From Nostocales cyanobacterium PMM_0081 (lineage in GTDB: Bacteria; Cyanobacteriota; Cyanobacteriia; Cyanobacteriales; Nostocaceae): 38,989 bases of DNA. The stretch covers positions 1 through 38,989 of the forward strand of contig CASBQC010000134.1 of assembly GCA_949127805.1 (NCBI GenBank), in the 5' to 3' direction. This document shows positions 10,461 to 19,794 of this stretch, one piece after another. The translations under genes and the position numbers were made by a program. Under the pieces are notes generated by a model. It searched no databases and was not told where the DNA came from. It was given only the letters and a program-made list of their open reading frames with translations. The first letter of the stretch is position 1, and each line of letters opens with the position of its first letter.

Positions 10461-11366
10461 TTGAACTTTGTTCACCATCGGGAAATGAATAAATTAGATT
10501 TTGCTATTATTACTCCTAGCTACGCCCCAGACTTTGAAAGATGTCGGCTATTATCCTGGAGTATACAAAAGTTTCTCTCACCTTCTGTTACCCATTACAT
10601 CATCGTAGATGCACGAGATTTGACACTTTTTCGTCAGCTACAAGGACCGAATACAGAGATTATTACTGTTGAATCAGTACTACCTTGGTGGATTCAACGT
10701 CTACCATTTGTCAAAAATGGTTGGTTGAGCCTAAAAACTGTTTTTATTCGCAACTGGCTACTTCAGCAAATTGTTAAACTGGCATTTGCTCAACACGTTG
10801 ATAAAGCCGTTTTTGCATTCGTTGATTCGGACGTTACATTTATACGCCCTTTCAACGTTGAAAGCTTCGTCCGCGAAGATCAAGTCCGGCTTTTTTGCGT
10901 AGCAGACCAATGCACTACACAATTCATTGCAGAAAAGCCAATATATGGCAAGTGTCTTCAAACTGCTAGTAGTTTACTCGGTCTACCTCCAATAAATTTA
11001 CCTACTCCAGGGTACATTGGCAATATTATTACTTGGAAGCGTGACAATCTTTTCAAGTTGTATCAGCATATTGAGAGTATTTCTGGAAAAGAGTGGATTG
11101 AAACGGTGTGCAGTTCATGGTATCTATCCGAATACATACTATACGGAGTTTTTGTTGACCAGGTTCTTAAGGAGCGATCGGGACATTTTTATGATTCACA
11201 GAGGATTTGCCATGAATACTGGTCTACCCAAACAATGTCAGACGATCAGTTAGAAAAATTTTTTGCCGAACTTCTTCCTAATGATAAAGCTGTAATGATA
11301 TCGGCTAAAGCTGGTATATCTCCTCAGCAATATCAGAATCTGGTGAAGATGAACCTGCAAATTTAA
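10461..11366 (+). CDS. DUF6492-like putative glycosyltransferase in the EPS locus
   Basis: MNKLDFAIITPSYAPDFERCRLLSWSIQKFLSPSVTHYIIVDARDLTLFRQL...AVFAFVDSDVTFIRPF; GT-A-like fold features (DSDV). Assignment from recall, not search. Confidence 0.65.
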   Translation: MNFVHHREMNKLDFAIITPSYAPDFERCRLLSWSIQKFLSPSVTHYIIVDARDLTLFRQLQGPNTEIITVESVLPWWIQRLPFVKNGWLSLKTVFIRNWLLQQIVKLAFAQHVDKAVFAFVDSDVTFIRPFNVESFVREDQVRLFCVADQCTTQFIAEKPIYGKCLQTASSLLGLPPINLPTPGYIGNIITWKRDNLFKLYQHIESISGKEWIETVCSSWYLSEYILYGVFVDQVLKERSGHFYDSQRICHEYWSTQTMSDDQLEKFFAELLPNDKAVMISAKAGISPQQYQNLVKMNLQI

Positions 11367-11577
11367 GACTATCACTGAAGAATGAAAGCGAAGTTGGGCA
11401 ATCTTTTCAAGTTGTATCAGCATATTGAGAGTATTTCTGGAAAAGAGTGGATTGAAATGGTGTGCAGTTCATGGTATATATTCGAATACATACTATACGG
11501 AGTTTTTGTTGACCAGGTTCTTAAGGAGCGATCAGGACATTAAGACTATCACCGAAGAATGAAAGCGAAGTTGGACA
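11364..11577 (+). repeat. Partial duplication of the 3' end of the 10461-11366 gene (gene fragment)
   Basis: 11398-11540 repeats 11043-11186 (AATCTTTTCAAGTTGTATCAGCATATTGAGAGTATTTCTGGAAAAGAGTGGATTGAAA...GGAGCGATC(A/G)GGACATT); 11541-11577 repeats 11364-11398 (TAAGACTATCAC(C/T)GAAGAATGAAAGCGAAGTTGG). Confidence 0.93.
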
Positions 11578-11605
11578 TTGTAACAATTGATGCAAAAAAG
11601 CTAAT

Positions 11606-12970
11606 ATGATCAACAAATATAAGCTTTTGATCTTCGAGAACTATAAAGTATTTAAGTGCGATCGCACAGTCAAGAACGTTGTGTCATTGAAAACCCCAAA
11701 TAACAACATGGCTAAACCCCTTCGGATTCTTTATGCATCTGGTCCAGAAGATGTTATTGAAGCTTACAATTATTGGATTAATGGTGGGGATGATCCCTCA
11801 CAGGTATCAGTTACCTTCTCAAGTCAGTTTTATGAAGTTTGCAGAACTTTAAATGCAAAGGGTTACGCGATCGCACAGTCTAACAAAAAGCAATTTGTGC
11901 AAGGCGATCGCTTTATTGTTGAACACCGTCGGGTTCCATTACCTAACGCATCAGGAATTTTTTATCACTTCAGACAAATTTACTGTGGATTGCAGTTACT
12001 TGCCTCTGCCATTCGCTTTCGAGCTAATGTTGCGGTGATAAATGACGGCACAACACATTGGTTTGTTTTGTATTTATTTTCCTGGCTAGGAGTTGTGGTT
12101 ATTCCAACGCTGCATTGTATGCTGTGGTGCAAGTACCTGTCTCCACGTTTAGTAGATAAACTCAATTTGTCACTTAGCCGTCATTTGTTTGCTTCTGATT
12201 GTCAGGGGATATTAGTAGCATCCCAGGACATAGCTGAACAAATTTCCCAACTAACCGGGGGTAAACATCAACCGATTTTTGAATTCTTTTCTAGCTATCG
12301 ACGTGCAGACTTTGCAAACATATCTGAACCATCAGTTGAGCGATGTCTGACGACAAGCCGCTCCGCGTCTACGCCCTTCCGGGTTCTATTTGCAGGTAGG
12401 ATTGAGCAAGACAAAGGCGTGTTTGACCTGCTAGAAATTGCCAAACGCTTTGCTAGTGAGGGTAGACAAGATATAATTTTCGACATTTGTGGCGAAGGCT
12501 TGGCACTAGAATCTTTACGTATTGCGGCTCATCTGAGCGGCGTTGATCGCTCGTTTATCTGTCATGGGTACTGCACAAAGCCGCAAATGCGAGAAATGTT
12601 TAGTCGATCGCACGTTGTTATCGTACCTACCAGGACAGAGTTTATTGAGGGTTTCAATCGGGTTGTGTGCGAAAGTATTTTGTCAGGGCGTCCGGTTGTT
12701 ACCTCAGCAGTTTGTCCAGCTTTATCTTACGTGCGGGACGCGGCAATGGAGGTTCCTGTTAATGATGTTAAGGCTTACGGTGATGCGTTGTTAGAGTTAT
12801 GTAGCGATCGGCAACTTTATCAACAAAAGAGACAGGCTTGCCTGATAGCGCAAGAACAGTTTTACGATCCGACAAAGAGTTGGGGGGCTACCCTTAAATC
12901 TATCCTTCTAACAATTCAGGAAAAACAACAGGTGAAGAACTTAACGTGGTCTCTTGGGAGGTTGAGATGA
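11606..12970 (+). CDS. Glycosyltransferase family 4 (likely start at 11708, MAKPLRILYASG)
   Basis: FRVLFAGRIEQDKGVFDLLEIAKRF...FICHGYCTKPQMREMFSRSHVVIVPTRTEFIEGFNRVVCESILSGRPVVTS. Confidence 0.9.
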   Translation: MINKYKLLIFENYKVFKCDRTVKNVVSLKTPNNNMAKPLRILYASGPEDVIEAYNYWINGGDDPSQVSVTFSSQFYEVCRTLNAKGYAIAQSNKKQFVQGDRFIVEHRRVPLPNASGIFYHFRQIYCGLQLLASAIRFRANVAVINDGTTHWFVLYLFSWLGVVVIPTLHCMLWCKYLSPRLVDKLNLSLSRHLFASDCQGILVASQDIAEQISQLTGGKHQPIFEFFSSYRRADFANISEPSVERCLTTSRSASTPFRVLFAGRIEQDKGVFDLLEIAKRFASEGRQDIIFDICGEGLALESLRIAAHLSGVDRSFICHGYCTKPQMREMFSRSHVVIVPTRTEFIEGFNRVVCESILSGRPVVTSAVCPALSYVRDAAMEVPVNDVKAYGDALLELCSDRQLYQQKRQACLIAQEQFYDPTKSWGATLKSILLTIQEKQQVKNLTWSLGRLR

Positions 12971-13018
12971 AAAACGTGACGAATTTGCTTCATATAAATC
13001 AAGGAATATTTACTAACC

Positions 13019-13040
13019 CCGTGAATCAATCACGGGGCTT
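13019..13040. terminator. Strong hairpin between convergent genes (possible bidirectional terminator or IS-end-like relic)
   Basis: CCCCGTGA-ATCAA-TCACGGGG, perfect 8-bp stem between the + strand GT4 (ends 12970) and the - strand FkbM gene (ends 13097). Confidence 0.5.
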
Positions 13041-13096
13041 CTCGACTAACCTAAAACTTACATCTGAATTGATGATATGGCATTTTTCTCTATTCC

Positions 13097-14038
13097 CTAG
13101 TTATGGCTAGTAATAAAGGGCTTCAGGGCTTCAAATCCTTGGCTATTGGGGTGGAGCCAAAGAAAATCTGTAAAGTTAGCATTCTCAGCATCGTCAATTG
13201 GCACAAGGGTTAAATGATGACGGAAGAGGCGTCTTTGCGTTGTCAGCCCGTAAGGCGAATACCCAAATTGCTTCATGAACTGGCAAAGTTCTGTGCGGCT
13301 TGTGCCGGCTCTACCCAACCACTCCTCTATAACCTCTGTTACTACAATGGGAAACCAAGTTTCGAGTGTTCTTTGAAGTCCACGTAAAACGCGAAGCTCG
13401 AATCCCTCAACATCAATCTTCATTAGTTTTACTGGTATTGAGTTTTGCATCAGGACATCATCGCCAATCAAAACGGGAATCTCAAATGTGTCTGAAATCA
13501 GTTCTTTATACTTATCTTGAGGAGAAGCAAGAGTACCCATCCCAGTGTGATCCGCAATCACACTTAGTGTTAGAGTTTCTGCTCGATCAGATAACCCAAC
13601 TTCATGTAATTGAACGTGTTTGATCTCGTTTATCTCCAAAAGTTCTCTAATTCTCTTACAACATTTTGGGTTAGGTTCAAAACTATGAACACAGCCAGAA
13701 TTCGTGACTAGCATAGCACTGTGTAAAGTAAGCAACCCCATGTTTGCACCAATATCAACGAAGCAGTCGCCTGCTGACAATACTTGGTCCATTAATAGCT
13801 GTAACCCCAATTCATGGTATCGTCCTAAAAAGTATGTATAGCGTTCAGACCAGTCCGAAAGATCTAACTTCATCAAGTAGCCATGCCACTTACCTCGAAT
13901 TGTCTTTGTGGGTGCTGTCTTCCAAAGCGAATAGTTTGGGATACCACCAACTTTAGAAAGTTCAAAAAGATAATTCCAACCTGGAAGCTCAAGACGTGTA
14001 TAGGGAATGATTAAGAAAGCTAAACGCGGATACAACAT
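13097..14038 (-). CDS. FkbM family methyltransferase
   Basis: GDCFVDIGANMGLLTLHSAMLV...VHSFEPNPKCCKRIRELLEIN...VKLMKIDVEGFELRVLRGLQRTL. Confidence 0.93.
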   Translation of the reverse strand: MLYPRLAFLIIPYTRLELPGWNYLFELSKVGGIPNYSLWKTAPTKTIRGKWHGYLMKLDLSDWSERYTYFLGRYHELGLQLLMDQVLSAGDCFVDIGANMGLLTLHSAMLVTNSGCVHSFEPNPKCCKRIRELLEINEIKHVQLHEVGLSDRAETLTLSVIADHTGMGTLASPQDKYKELISDTFEIPVLIGDDVLMQNSIPVKLMKIDVEGFELRVLRGLQRTLETWFPIVVTEVIEEWLGRAGTSRTELCQFMKQFGYSPYGLTTQRRLFRHHLTLVPIDDAENANFTDFLWLHPNSQGFEALKPFITSHN

Positions 14039-14220
14039 TACAAATCCTCCATCTAAAATGTATAGAATAACTATTGCTCAAATGATCGGATATTTGCAAA
14101 TTACAGGAGAGCCAAATAGCTTATCTAATTTCTGGACTACTCTGAGTATATCAATGGGAAGACATAAAAATTAAATAACTTCATTGTCTTTCATTTTTTC
14201 TATCACAAAGCAATCTTATT

Positions 14221-15444
14221 GTGCGTAAACATCTAGAATTTGCCGAGAAAGCATTCGTCATTTTAGGCTTAACTTTCTTCACAGGAGGCTTCGGTGTAGG
14301 CTCAAGCCCAATCACACTTACTCCTGGAATAATTCCAGGAATCATCATAACAGGAGTTAGATATTTTATTTGGGCAACTGCCAGCCTGATAATTTGCCTT
14401 GAGTGGAAAAAGTCTCTAATCACAGCCAGGAAAGATATATTTATCTGGATATTGACACCAATAATCTTGGCATCATCTATTTGGTCATTGTTTCCAGAGT
14501 TCACGGCTGAATATATGCGAGAAGTTTGGCAAATGACCGCGTTTGCCTTATATTTTGCGATGCGATTTAGCGTGAAAGAGCAGGTTAAACTAGTTGCGTG
14601 GACCTTCACTATCGGCATTTCGCTAAGTATATTTTTTGCCGTTGGGCTACCTAGTATTGGCAAGCATGGGTCAGATCATCCAGGATCGTGGAAAGGAATT
14701 TACGACTATAAGAATACCTTTGGCAGCATGATGGTTTTAAGCTCATTAGCATTTTTTTTGCTGCCAGTCAAAAACTTCAGAGGACGTTTATATAAGTGGG
14801 CAGGTTTTGCTCTTTCGCTGCTGATGATGCTGCTTTCAACTTCAAAAACTTCTCTTGTTTTATCTTTTCTGATGATATTAATCCTGCTGTTATATCGGAA
14901 ATTTCAGTGGAGAGGAAAAATCAGCGTAATTTTTTTAGATATTGGAATTCTTATTTTTGGATGTATTTCTACAGTACTTTTAGTTCAATGGGTGTCTCTG
15001 TTAACTGGTTTGGGAAAAGATCCCACTTTAACTGGAAGGACACAGATATGGGGTTCTGTACTAACTAGACTTCAGGAAAGTCCTTGGCTAGGTTTTGGAC
15101 GTGGTGCCTATTGGGCAAAGGGAAGTAAATATGCAATCGAAGCAGGTCAAGCAGTATCGGAAAATTTTATCCCACCTCATGCTCACGATGGCTTCATTGA
15201 TTTAGCGCTTGATGTTGGCATTATAGGTTTATCGCTTTTTTTAGTTAGTTTTACCATCGCTTATGTTCGGGCACTTAAACAAGCTTACGCGGCAAAAAAT
15301 TCAGAGGATGTTTGGCCTTTAGCTGTTCTCGTTTTCCTAGCATTGAATAACGTGATGGAGAGTTACTTCCTGCGTTTAGCTAACGTGTATTGGGTTTTGT
15401 ACATAACAGTTGCTCTCTCTGTTAACCAAAGAAGGCGAATCTAA
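14221..15444 (+). CDS. O-antigen ligase/polymerase (Wzy-like) family protein, GTG start
   Basis: Multi-TM protein with LTGRTQIWGSVLTRLQESPWLGFGRGAYW...PPHAHDGFIDLALDVGIIGLSLFLVSF typical of the Wzy_C/O-antigen ligase family. Confidence 0.9.
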   Translation: MRKHLEFAEKAFVILGLTFFTGGFGVGSSPITLTPGIIPGIIITGVRYFIWATASLIICLEWKKSLITARKDIFIWILTPIILASSIWSLFPEFTAEYMREVWQMTAFALYFAMRFSVKEQVKLVAWTFTIGISLSIFFAVGLPSIGKHGSDHPGSWKGIYDYKNTFGSMMVLSSLAFFLLPVKNFRGRLYKWAGFALSLLMMLLSTSKTSLVLSFLMILILLLYRKFQWRGKISVIFLDIGILIFGCISTVLLVQWVSLLTGLGKDPTLTGRTQIWGSVLTRLQESPWLGFGRGAYWAKGSKYAIEAGQAVSENFIPPHAHDGFIDLALDVGIIGLSLFLVSFTIAYVRALKQAYAAKNSEDVWPLAVLVFLALNNVMESYFLRLANVYWVLYITVALSVNQRRRI

Positions 15445-15584
15445 TGAAGGGACTGGTTCTACAACGATTTGGGATTATGTTTAGTCATTTCTCCTTGGGA
15501 AAGTGAAAGAACTTAAGCCAAAGCATAGCTGGTTGAACGTTACTAAAAGTTAAACAAAACATAGACGCTAGTAGGAGGTTAAAG

Positions 15585-16586
15585 GTGCAACAAATTGGAG
15601 TCGTTGTCATCGGACGGAATGAAGGAAATCGTCTCCACAACTGTCTGCTATCAGTGGTAGGGGAAGGGATAACAATTGTTTACGTAGATTCTGGCTCAAC
15701 AGATGGTAGTGTGGCGCTTGCTCGCTCTCTAGGTGTCCATGTAGTGGAGTTGGATTTATCTATTCCCTTTACTGCTGCTCGTGCCAGAAACGCAGGCTTT
15801 GAATATCTATTACAAGTAGAACCAAATATCGAATTTGTCCAGTTTGTGGATGGAGACTGTCTCTTAGTAGAGGGATGGTTGAAACGTGCAGTGTGTGAAT
15901 TAATTTCCCAGTCTGACGTTGTAGTGGTATGCGGTCGGCGGCGAGAAGAATTTCCTGCTAACTCGATTTATAATCGTCTGTGCGATATCGAGTGGGATAC
16001 TCCCGTTGGTGAAGCTAAAGCTTGTGGTGGCGATGCAATCATGCGTGTTTCGGCACTCAAACAGGCTTCTGGGTTCAATCCTACCCTGATTGCCGGTGAA
16101 GAGCCAGAGTTGTGTGTGCGGCTGCGTCAAGGTGGAGGGAAAATTTTACGTATAAATGCGGAGATGACATTGCACGATGCTCAAATCACCCGTTTTGGTC
16201 AGTGGTGGAAGCGATCGCTGCGCGGAGGTCATGCTTATGCTGAGGGGTCTTGGCTACACGGTCGCAGTCCTGAACAGCATTCGGTCAAAGAAAGCCGAAG
16301 TATTTGGTTTTGGGGTTTGCTTTTGCCGCTACTGGCGATCGCAACTACACCCTTAACTTTCGGTCTGAGCATACTGTTAGTGTTAACCGCTTATGCCTTG
16401 TTAATTTCTAAAGTATATAAAAATACTTTACAACGAGGATTTAAGTCAGAGGATGCACTTCTCTACTCTTTGTTTTGTATCTTAGGCAAATTCCCACAAG
16501 TACAGGGTCAAATTCAGTTTCACATCTCCCGCTTGCTCAAACGACAGCGTACTTTAGTTGAATACAAAAGTGCAACCTCATATTAA
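15585..16586 (+). CDS. Glycosyltransferase family 2, GTG start
   Basis: QQIGVVVIGRNEGNRLHNCLLSV...IVYVDSGSTDGSVALARSLGV...ARNAGFEYL...FVQFVDGDCLL; C-terminal TM segments; RBS-like AGGAGG upstream. Confidence 0.93.
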   Translation: MQQIGVVVIGRNEGNRLHNCLLSVVGEGITIVYVDSGSTDGSVALARSLGVHVVELDLSIPFTAARARNAGFEYLLQVEPNIEFVQFVDGDCLLVEGWLKRAVCELISQSDVVVVCGRRREEFPANSIYNRLCDIEWDTPVGEAKACGGDAIMRVSALKQASGFNPTLIAGEEPELCVRLRQGGGKILRINAEMTLHDAQITRFGQWWKRSLRGGHAYAEGSWLHGRSPEQHSVKESRSIWFWGLLLPLLAIATTPLTFGLSILLVLTAYALLISKVYKNTLQRGFKSEDALLYSLFCILGKFPQVQGQIQFHISRLLKRQRTLVEYKSATSY

Positions 16587-17059
16587 TTACCAATCTATCT
16601 TTGTATAAATGTTTTCAAGACGGCTGCAACCTTTGTCGCAGGAAATGAAGCCGTATACCCTATTTTTAGGGTTATTTATACCTTTAGATAGAGAGTAAAA
16701 ACAGCCGCAATGTGCGGGTTGAGGCAAGTGTATCCTGTTATTCTGACGGTTTATTATTTCCGGATTTTGTCAGTAATTCAGCACTGTTTACGCGGCGGTT
16801 TACAGTAACTTTAAAAAACTACCAGCACATCTAAAGATTAACTTCACACAAATAAATTGATTTTTATTTGTAAAAATATTATGTTGAGTTTGATAAATAT
16901 AGGTAAAGATAACTTCGGAAACACCCAGTAAATCAGAGAAATTGAAATTACTCTCAGGCTGAAAAGCTTCAAAAATGGGTGAGAGACTTCTTGGAAGAGT
17001 AAATAAAAAGCAAAGCGCCTTACTGAATGTGAGACATTTGGCGTGCATCTGAGGTCAAG

Positions 17060-18316
17060 ATGAAAATTGCGTATCTAGTCAATAAATACCCAAAGGTAAG
17101 CCACAGTTTTATCCGACGTGAAATAGCTGCACTTGAGGCTTCCGGTCTTTTGGTAGCACGCTTCTCGATCCGAGAGTGCGAATCTGAACTACTAATTGAC
17201 CCAGAGGACAAACAGGAATTTGAGAAGACTCAGGTAGTTTTGGGTGTAGGTATTTTAGGTTTGCTGTTTAACTTATTGAGCGTTGCTTACGCCAGACCAA
17301 TTCCCTGGCTGAAAAGTCTATGGTTAGCTCTGCGGATTGGTTCGGCTTCAGATCGGGGCGTTCTTTACCATATCATTTACTTAGCTGAAGCTTGCGTGCT
17401 GCTGAATTGGTTTCGTAACTCACAGGTAACTCACCTTCACGCTCACTTTGGAACCAATCCAACCACTGTAGCGATGTTGTGTCACGCTCTAGGCGGACCA
17501 CCCTACAGCTTTACGGTTCATGGTCCATACGAGTTTGATAAACCCGAAGCTTTAGCTTTGACCGAAAAGATAAATCGAGCCGCGTTTGTTGTCACCGTCA
17601 GTTCCTTTACTAGAAGCCAGCTTTATCGATGGTGTAACCACCAACAGTGGAAAAAGATCCATGTGATTCGTTGTGGTGTAGACAATGATTTTTTCAACTC
17701 ATGCACAACAGCCATATCATCCGAGCCAAACTTGGTGTGCGTTGGTCGGCTTTGTGAAGAAAAAGGGCAAATGCTGCTGCTTCAAGCAGTCAGACAATTA
17801 GCAGATATTGGTTTGCAGTGTAATTTGACTTTAGTAGGTGACGGTCCTTTGAAACCGGAAATCGAAACTTTAATCAAAGACTACGGTCTTCAACAGCAAG
17901 TAAAAATTACTGGTTGGGCTAGTGGTGCTGATGTTCAAAAATATATTATGAATTCTCGTGCTTTGATTCTGCCTAGTTTTGCCGAGGGGCTACCTGTAGT
18001 CATCATGGAAGCCTTGGCGTTGGAGCGTCCAGTAATTAGCACCTATATTGCTGGAATTCCTGAACTGGTCAAGCCTGGAGTAAACGGGTGGCTCGTACCA
18101 TCAGGTTCGGTGGAAGCTTTGACAGAAGTGATGCGTGAGGTTCTGCAACTCCCAACAGAGAAACTTGAGCAAATGGGTAAAGCCGGAACTGCATCTGTGA
18201 AAGCAAACCACAATGTTGCACAAGAAGCAAGTAAATTAGCAAATCTGTTCCAATACAGCCAAGAGAATAAGGATGTGCAATCTAACTATCAACTACAGGT
18301 GAGCTTCAAAAACTAA
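17060..18316 (+). CDS. Glycosyltransferase family 4
   Basis: MKIAYLVNKYPKVSHSFIRREIAALEASG...HLHAHFGTNPTTVAML...NLVCVGRLCEEKGQMLLLQAV...GWASGADVQKYIMNSRALILPSFAEGLPVVIMEALALERPVIST. Confidence 0.95.
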   Translation: MKIAYLVNKYPKVSHSFIRREIAALEASGLLVARFSIRECESELLIDPEDKQEFEKTQVVLGVGILGLLFNLLSVAYARPIPWLKSLWLALRIGSASDRGVLYHIIYLAEACVLLNWFRNSQVTHLHAHFGTNPTTVAMLCHALGGPPYSFTVHGPYEFDKPEALALTEKINRAAFVVTVSSFTRSQLYRWCNHQQWKKIHVIRCGVDNDFFNSCTTAISSEPNLVCVGRLCEEKGQMLLLQAVRQLADIGLQCNLTLVGDGPLKPEIETLIKDYGLQQQVKITGWASGADVQKYIMNSRALILPSFAEGLPVVIMEALALERPVISTYIAGIPELVKPGVNGWLVPSGSVEALTEVMREVLQLPTEKLEQMGKAGTASVKANHNVAQEASKLANLFQYSQENKDVQSNYQLQVSFKN

Positions 18317-18362
18317 CTAACACCGAGCGTCAACTAGCTTACCCAAAGCGTGCAAATAAATT

Positions 18363-19703
18363 ATGACATCTCTGAAAAAGCTTGCCATTCGTGGAGCAAT
18401 CTGGACAATTGCAGGTTACGGAACTGGTCAAGTCCTCCGGTTTGGCAGCAACCTGATCCTGACTCGCTTGCTAGTACCAGAGTATTTTGGTGTGATGGCT
18501 GTGGTCAACACCCTGAGGATTGGCATTGAGCTATTCTCAGACCTTGGCATTACTCAAAGTATTGTCAACAATAAACGGGGTGATGAGCCAGCTTTTCTAA
18601 ATACCGCCTGGACAGTACAAGTAATTCGTGGCTGTGTACTCTGGTTGTTTTGCCTACTAATTACCTTCCCAGCTGCAAAGTTATACAATGACGACCGGAT
18701 GCTCTGGTTAATTCCCATCGTCGGACTGTCCACAATTTTCGATGGATTCAGTTCAACTAGCATACACTCTCTCTACCGCCGGATGGAACTTGGTAAGATC
18801 ACCTTGTTTCAACTGATATTGCAGGTATTGGGGCTGTTTACCTTAATTATCTGGTGTTGGCGTAGTCCAAGTATCCTGGCTCTAGGTGTTGGAGTAGTGT
18901 TAGGAGCAATATACAAAACGGTGGGCAGTTTTTGGTTAATACCAGGATATACCAATCGCTTCGCTTGGGATCAAGATGCAGTTAAAGATATTCTGTCCTT
19001 TGGTAAATGGATGTTTATCGCCACATCTGTGACATTTTTGAATGAGCAAGCCGATCGCCTAATTCTTGCTAAACTACTATCCTTTCAGCTGTTAGGCGTT
19101 TATACAATAGCTTATACCTTGGCAAGCATACCGCGAGAAGTCATAAAACATCTTAGCTATAGAGTCATTTTTCCCACAATTTCCAACATGCTTGATTTGC
19201 CACGCTCAAGTCTGCGAGCCAAAATTGTCCGCCAACGTCGGTTAATACTGATGGGGTTTGCGATTTTAATAGCTGTTCTAGTGAGTGTTGGCGATTTAGT
19301 CATCGCTGTACTTTATGACAAAAGGTATACTCAGGCAACCTGGATGATGCCGATTTTATCTTGCGGCATTTGGTTTTCTGTATTGTTTTACACTACAAGC
19401 CCTGCTCTATTAGCCATTGGGAAGCCCTTGTACTCAGCCCAAAGTAATCTAGCTGGGTTTGTAATGATTGGTCTGGGATTACCTCTGGCATTTTACCATT
19501 TCGGCACAGTGGGAGCAATTATCGTGATTGCACTCAGCGATATGCCTTTGTACATAGTCAACCTTTATGGGCTAGGAAGAGAACAACTTTCCTGTATAAT
19601 CCAGGATATTCAGAGTACTGCCTTTTTTATCGCAGTACTCGCTCTATTTTTGATCCTTCGGAATTCCTTAGGGTTTGGTCTTCCAATTCAGGCAATACTT
19701 TAG
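18363..19703 (+). CDS. Wzx-like flippase / MOP superfamily polysaccharide transporter
   Basis: GAIWTIAGYGTGQVLRFGSNLILTRLLVPEYFGVMAVVNTLRIGIELFSDLGITQSIVNNKRG; multi-TM. Confidence 0.94.
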   Translation: MTSLKKLAIRGAIWTIAGYGTGQVLRFGSNLILTRLLVPEYFGVMAVVNTLRIGIELFSDLGITQSIVNNKRGDEPAFLNTAWTVQVIRGCVLWLFCLLITFPAAKLYNDDRMLWLIPIVGLSTIFDGFSSTSIHSLYRRMELGKITLFQLILQVLGLFTLIIWCWRSPSILALGVGVVLGAIYKTVGSFWLIPGYTNRFAWDQDAVKDILSFGKWMFIATSVTFLNEQADRLILAKLLSFQLLGVYTIAYTLASIPREVIKHLSYRVIFPTISNMLDLPRSSLRAKIVRQRRLILMGFAILIAVLVSVGDLVIAVLYDKRYTQATWMMPILSCGIWFSVLFYTTSPALLAIGKPLYSAQSNLAGFVMIGLGLPLAFYHFGTVGAIIVIALSDMPLYIVNLYGLGREQLSCIIQDIQSTAFFIAVLALFLILRNSLGFGLPIQAIL

Positions 19704-19781
19704 AACATTTCATTTTTTGATCCTTCGGAATTCCTTAGGGTTTGGTTTTCCAATTCAGGCAATACTTTAGAGCCTTTCATT
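19646..19781 (+). repeat. 67-bp tandem duplication of the 3' end of the flippase gene
   Basis: TTTTTGATCCTTCGGAATTCCTTAGGGTTTGGT(C/T)TTCCAATTCAGGCAATACTTTAGA... occurs twice with a 67-bp offset (TGATCC at 19651 and 19718). Confidence 0.95.
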
Positions 19782-19794
19782 AATAAATACGTTT

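Noticed and set aside
16587-17059. Possible degraded gene between GT2 and GT4 in the EPS locus
   Set aside because: No coherent protein similarity in any frame; only a weak ACCCTA-TTTT-TAGGGT hairpin. The 82-aa minus ORF has no recognisable features.
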